From: Candidatus Hydrogenedentota bacterium
Lineage (GTDB): Bacteria; Hydrogenedentota; Hydrogenedentia; Hydrogenedentales; CAITNO01
DNA length: 47,972 bases
Direction: 5' to 3'
Assembly (NCBI GenBank): GCA_012730105.1
Contig: JAAYBJ010000139.1
Span: 1 to 47,972 of the forward strand
In this document: piece after piece, positions 44,552 through 47,972 of the stretch
How positions within the stretch are numbered: the stretch's first letter is position 1
How the letters are laid out: the number at the start of each line of letters is the position of its first letter
Position numbers and translations under genes: made by a program
Notes under the pieces: model-generated
The model's input: only the letters and a program-made list of their open reading frames with translations
What the model was told of the DNA's origin: nothing
The model's database searches: none

Positions 44552-47191
44552 ATGACACTGGAGGCGATGGTAGTAATCAGTATGACCTTGGGCGCGCTTT
44601 CGAGCGAATCCGCAATACGGCCCGAATACCTGGACACGCCCCTGACCGCAGGGGATTGGGACGCCCGTTATTTTGACGTCCAGGCGTCGAGGCCCTTTGA
44701 GATCAACCTGACGCCCGCGCGGTGGGTGTGGATGCCGTCCGCACGTACCCTCTCCAATACGTTCATCCTCTTCCGCAAAGAATTCGACCTGCCGGGCAGC
44801 GTGCCGGTGCGGGCGCGCGGATGGGTCACCGCGGACAGCCGCTATCGGCTGTCGGTAAACGGAGTGCGGGTGCAATGGGGCCCGGCGCCTTACGACCCGC
44901 GCTATCAGGAGGCCGATGGCTTCGACATCGCGCCGCTGCTCCAACCCGGTAAAAATGTCATTGGCGTGGAGGTGCTTCATTACGGCCTGGGCGACGGCAC
45001 CTGGCCGGCCGGTAAGCCGGGTATGATTTTTCATGCCGTGCTGGAATTCAAGAATGGCGCGAAACTGAACGTAATGTCCGATGACTCCTGGAAAGTTTTT
45101 CTCGACCGCGCCCACGCGCCAGGTCAACATAAGCGCTGGTACCTGCGGGCGCTTCAGGAAGAATTCGACGCGCGGCTGCACCCCTACGGCTGGGATACCC
45201 CCGAGTTTGTGGTGGGGAGGGAATGGCTGCATGCCATGCCTCTCATCTGCGGTCCGGACAAGCCCGCCGCGTGCAGCAACTATGAAAGCAATGACCTGAT
45301 CGACCGCATCCAGGCGGAAAACGGCTCGCTGCGGGCGCGCCAGATACCGCTCATAAAAGAGTTCATCGTTCCAGCCAAAGGACTTGCCGATTCCGGCAGG
45401 GTGCGCTGGCGGCGCGATCCCCGCGACTGGTTCGACATGCGAATTCCCGATTCCTTTACCATTATCGAAGAACCGATCGCCCAGGTCCTTCCGGAGGATG
45501 CCGGCGTGACCCTGCCCGCAACGCCGAGGGGCGAAGGGGTTTTCGCCACCTTTGAATTCACCGAGCAGATGGTTGGCTGGCCGCAATTCACCATCGATGC
45601 GCCCGAAGGCGCCATCATCGAGATGATGGTCCAGGAATCGCACGCGGAGGACGGCCCCGCCTGGATGGACACCCACTTCTTCGCCTGGACACGGTTCGTT
45701 TGCCGGGAAGGCATCAACGTATTTGAGCCCTTCGATTATGAATCCTTCCGCTGGGTGCAGCTGCACGTGCGCAACGCCTCGCGTCCCGTCTCCATTTCCG
45801 GAGTGGGCGCGCGCAGGCGGATCTTCGACTGGCCCAACCCCGTGCAGGTGACGTGCGCCGACCCTGCGCTACAACGGCTTTTTGACGCCACGGCCAACAC
45901 CCTCAACAACAGCGCCATCGATGTCGTGGTGGACGGCATGGGCCGGGAACGCCAGCAGTACAGCGGCGACTGCGGCCCGCAACTCTTCGCGATCCGCTAC
46001 GGTTTCGGGGAAACACGCCTGCCCGCACGGTACCTGCGCACCTTCAGCGAGGGCCTGACCCCGGAAGGCTATTTCCTGGACTGCTGGCCCGCCTTCGACC
46101 GGCTCGCGCGGGTCATGCAGAAACAGGTGCAGGCGGCCTATTGGGGCCCCATTCTTGACCACGGCATCGGCTTCACGTTCGACTGCTGGAATCACTATCT
46201 CGAAACGGGCGATCTCGAAAGTGTGACCGAAGCCTACCCGCGCCTGCTGCGTTTCGCCGGCTATCTCGAATCCATACTTGGGAAAGACGGCCTGCTGCCC
46301 GTTGAGGACCTCGGCATCCCGACCGTTTGGATTGACCATGACGCCTACAAGAAGCCGGCGCACAAACAATGCGCCTTTAACCTGTATGCGGCGGCCATGT
46401 TCCGCCACGCCCTCGCACCGCTGGCCAAAGCCTTCGGCGACAACGAACAACATAAAGCCTTCCAGGACGCCGGCGACGCTCTCCTGGCGGCGGTGCAGAC
46501 CCGGTATTGGGATGAGGCGCGCGGCATGTTCGTGGCCAACCTGCCCTGGGCGGAGGAAGAAAAAGAAATCCGCCTGTGCGACCGTTCCCTGGCTACCTCC
46601 ATCCTTTTCGATCACTGTCCGGATGGCAAAACGGGCGCCGCGCTGAACGCGCTCGCAACCTGTCCGCCGGAAATGGGCCTGTCCTATCCCGCGAACGCTT
46701 ACTGGCGTTACTGGGCGCTGTCGAAACTGTCACGGACGGACGTGGTGCTCAAGGACTTTCGGGAGCGCTGGGCCACCATGGATTCCGTGCTGCTGAACAA
46801 CACGCTGCAGGAAAACTGGACCGCCCGGCCGGATTCCACCGCCGAGTGGAGCCATTGCCCCGTTTGTCCATTATATATTCTCTACATGGATATCCTGGGC
46901 ATCCGTCCCACAGCGCCGGGTTTCACCGCGTGCGATGTGCGCCCGCAGCTGGGCGACATCGGCGATATCGAGGCCACGGCCCATACCGTACAAGGCCCCT
47001 TCACGTTCAAGGCCCTTCGGAAGGGACAGGAATATGACGTCAGGCTGACCGTTCCCAAGGGCTGCCAGGCAACCCTGATATTGCCGGAATCCCTGCCGTG
47101 CGAGTTGAAACCATCTCCCAGTCCGGTGCCGCCCGGGTTAAACGCTTATCAACTGCGGGAAGGCGCCGAAAACCGTTTCAAGGCGATTTAA
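44552..47191 (+). CDS. Alpha-L-rhamnosidase-like protein (GH78 type)
   Basis: An 879-residue protein. Residues of about 50-215 look like the carbohydrate-binding sandwich of GH78 (FILFRKEFDLP, AADSRYRLSVNG-like TADSRYRLSVNGVRV). A further beta region runs to about 440. The (alpha/alpha)6 barrel follows, with DGMGRERQQYSGDCGPQ, corresponding to the family's acidic catalytic region, and CDRSLATSILF. The closing beta domain has PTAPGFTACDVRPQLGDI, a strong GH78 feature. It should release terminal rhamnose from glycans or pectin side chains. GGGGAG lies about 7 bases before ATG 44552. The N-terminus is only mildly hydrophobic, so export is uncertain. A related family such as GH106 is less likely. 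Confidence 0.8.
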   Translation: MTLEAMVVISMTLGALSSESAIRPEYLDTPLTAGDWDARYFDVQASRPFEINLTPARWVWMPSARTLSNTFILFRKEFDLPGSVPVRARGWVTADSRYRLSVNGVRVQWGPAPYDPRYQEADGFDIAPLLQPGKNVIGVEVLHYGLGDGTWPAGKPGMIFHAVLEFKNGAKLNVMSDDSWKVFLDRAHAPGQHKRWYLRALQEEFDARLHPYGWDTPEFVVGREWLHAMPLICGPDKPAACSNYESNDLIDRIQAENGSLRARQIPLIKEFIVPAKGLADSGRVRWRRDPRDWFDMRIPDSFTIIEEPIAQVLPEDAGVTLPATPRGEGVFATFEFTEQMVGWPQFTIDAPEGAIIEMMVQESHAEDGPAWMDTHFFAWTRFVCREGINVFEPFDYESFRWVQLHVRNASRPVSISGVGARRRIFDWPNPVQVTCADPALQRLFDATANTLNNSAIDVVVDGMGRERQQYSGDCGPQLFAIRYGFGETRLPARYLRTFSEGLTPEGYFLDCWPAFDRLARVMQKQVQAAYWGPILDHGIGFTFDCWNHYLETGDLESVTEAYPRLLRFAGYLESILGKDGLLPVEDLGIPTVWIDHDAYKKPAHKQCAFNLYAAAMFRHALAPLAKAFGDNEQHKAFQDAGDALLAAVQTRYWDEARGMFVANLPWAEEEKEIRLCDRSLATSILFDHCPDGKTGAALNALATCPPEMGLSYPANAYWRYWALSKLSRTDVVLKDFRERWATMDSVLLNNTLQENWTARPDSTAEWSHCPVCPLYILYMDILGIRPTAPGFTACDVRPQLGDIGDIEATAHTVQGPFTFKALRKGQEYDVRLTVPKGCQATLILPESLPCELKPSPSPVPPGLNAYQLREGAENRFKAI

Positions 47192-47280
47192 GCACTCACA
47201 GAAAAAATAAATTTCGGGGACCTGTTCGAATGGCACTAACTTAAGGCATATGCCAATCGCAAATCTTAGTATACGATGAA

Positions 47281-47369
47281 GCAAAGAAGGGACTGACCCC
47301 AAAAAACTTACTCAAACCCTTATCTTCACCAACAACAAGATTCTTTTTTGGGGTCTGTCCCTCCTTTGC
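47281..47369. repeat. Long imperfect palindrome with GGGACTGACCCC-type arms
   Basis: The 26-base arm 47281-47306 pairs with 47344-47369 with two mismatches, around a 37-base loop. The arms contain GGGACTGACCCC and GGGGTCTGTCCC. Such sequences resemble REP or miniature elements linked to REP-associated transposases; no transposase is encoded here. It may also act as a terminator. Confidence 0.7.
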
Positions 47370-47425
47370 GCCAGAATTCAAAACTGGACTGCGGGCAACG
47401 CTCGCATTAAAAAAGGAGTTTTCCC

Positions 47426-47972
47426 ATGTTTTCTCGTCAACATCTGTTTGCTGGATTGTTACTCGTGCTTATGTCAGGCCTAGCCGTTTCACAATCGGCC
47501 CCGGAACTGGTTTCCGTCAAAAACATCTGGGGCCAGGGGGAACACAACGCCTTCACAGACCTGATTCGCTTTAACGAAACCTGGTATTGCGTGTTCCGGG
47601 AAGCAACAGGCCACGTCAAAGGGGATGGCGGCATCCGCATCATTACCTCCGCCGACGGCGACAGCTGGGAATCCCGCGGCCTGCTCCTGGAAGAAGGGGT
47701 GGACCTCAGGGATCCGAAGATATGCCTCACGCCGGACAAGCGGCTGATGATTACCATGGGCGGGTCCTTTTACCGGGACGGGGTGCTGCTCAACCGTAGA
47801 CCGCGCGTTTCCTTTTCCCCGGATGGCGCGGCATGGTCCGCCCCAGCGCCCATAGCCCGTGACGGCGACTGGCTCTGGCGCACCACCTGGCATGACGGTA
47901 TTGCTTATGGGGTCACGTACAGCGGGCCCGTGCAGGAAAAAGAGGAATGGACATTGACCCTGATGCAAAGCA
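47426..47972 (+). CDS. Secreted sialidase-like (BNR-repeat) protein, 3' end outside window
   Basis: An open frame of 182 codons runs off the end of the window. It starts at ATG 47426 with AAGGAG about 8 bases ahead. A signal peptide (RQHLFAGLLLVLMSGLAVSQ) is clear. The mature part begins a six-bladed propeller: WYCVFREATGHVKGDGGIRI, in pieces, then two Asp-box-like turns, ITSADGDSWE and SFSPDGAAWS. FREA with a following Arg resembles the start of the sialidase arginine-triad region. This suggests an exo-sialidase or a related glycan-binding propeller, but the remaining catalytic residues lie outside the window. It follows the GH78 gene and may share its glycan theme. Confidence 0.75.
   Translation, partial: MFSRQHLFAGLLLVLMSGLAVSQSAPELVSVKNIWGQGEHNAFTDLIRFNETWYCVFREATGHVKGDGGIRIITSADGDSWESRGLLLEEGVDLRDPKICLTPDKRLMITMGGSFYRDGVLLNRRPRVSFSPDGAAWSAPAPIARDGDWLWRTTWHDGIAYGVTYSGPVQEKEEWTLTLMQS

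Overview
The window is about 48 kb of a GC-rich bacterial chromosome with dense coding on both strands. Nearly all products are ordinary chromosomal enzymes and transporters. I see no rRNA, tRNA, CRISPR array, prophage or intact insertion sequence. The mix suggests a free-living, polysaccharide-degrading bacterium near the Planctomycetes, Lentisphaerae or Hydrogenedentota. It includes an anaerobic sulfatase maturase, a Tat-exported Gfo/Idh/MocA oxidoreductase, a glucuronoyl-esterase-like fusion, a GH78-type rhamnosidase, a sialidase-like protein and xylose-isomerase-like barrels. Hydrogenedentota is my best guess from gene content; I could not test it.

Layout. 1-6.8 kb: the end of a glycosidase-like gene, a hicBA toxin-antitoxin pair, a homocysteine methyltransferase coupled to a sulfatase maturase, a ZIP importer divergent from the MntP manganese exporter, and a small lipoprotein. 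6.8-16.3 kb: a purine permease, an NHA2-like antiporter, a Tat oxidoreductase, a Ca2+-type P-ATPase, and a deoxycytidylate deaminase / NAD kinase / phosphatidylcholine synthase run. 16.4-22.9 kb: an apparently leaderless Rrf2 regulator, a two-domain CE15/GH99-like secreted enzyme, the CIRCE-controlled groES-groEL operon, and a secreted PHP phosphoesterase. 22.9-33.4 kb: cysteine synthase, a galactokinase-like kinase, an MsbA-like ABC exporter, a lipoprotein, PPi-type phosphofructokinase, a secreted endonuclease/phosphatase, carA and a sugar isomerase. 33.4-40.2 kb: an S41 peptidase lipoprotein, a three-gene defence-like operon and an aldo/keto reductase. 40.4-48 kb: metY, a fused metX-metW gene, a small Cys-rich protein, a GH78 enzyme and the start of a sialidase-like gene.

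How genes fit together. Sulfur metabolism recurs: cysK, metY, metX-metW and a homocysteine S-methyltransferase outline direct sulfhydrylation to homocysteine and methionine. Manganese/zinc import and manganese export are divergent neighbours. Envelope functions include phosphatidylcholine synthase, an ABC exporter and several lipoproteins.

The most interesting system is at 35.1-39.2 kb. A small DNA methyltransferase, a RecQ helicase fused to a phosphoribosyltransferase, and a DprA-like protein with a winged helix are packed 15 nt and 1 nt apart. The last two match the PsyrTA / RqlHI toxin-antitoxin and anti-phage architecture; the methyltransferase is an added component.

The spacers carry several small repeat families: 9-nt-period tandem repeats at three sites, a CACGGAA-type repeat in opposite orientations 40 kb apart, a GTAGGCCGGG element, and two long imperfect hairpins. 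Sigma70-like promoters are recognisable in front of many operons.
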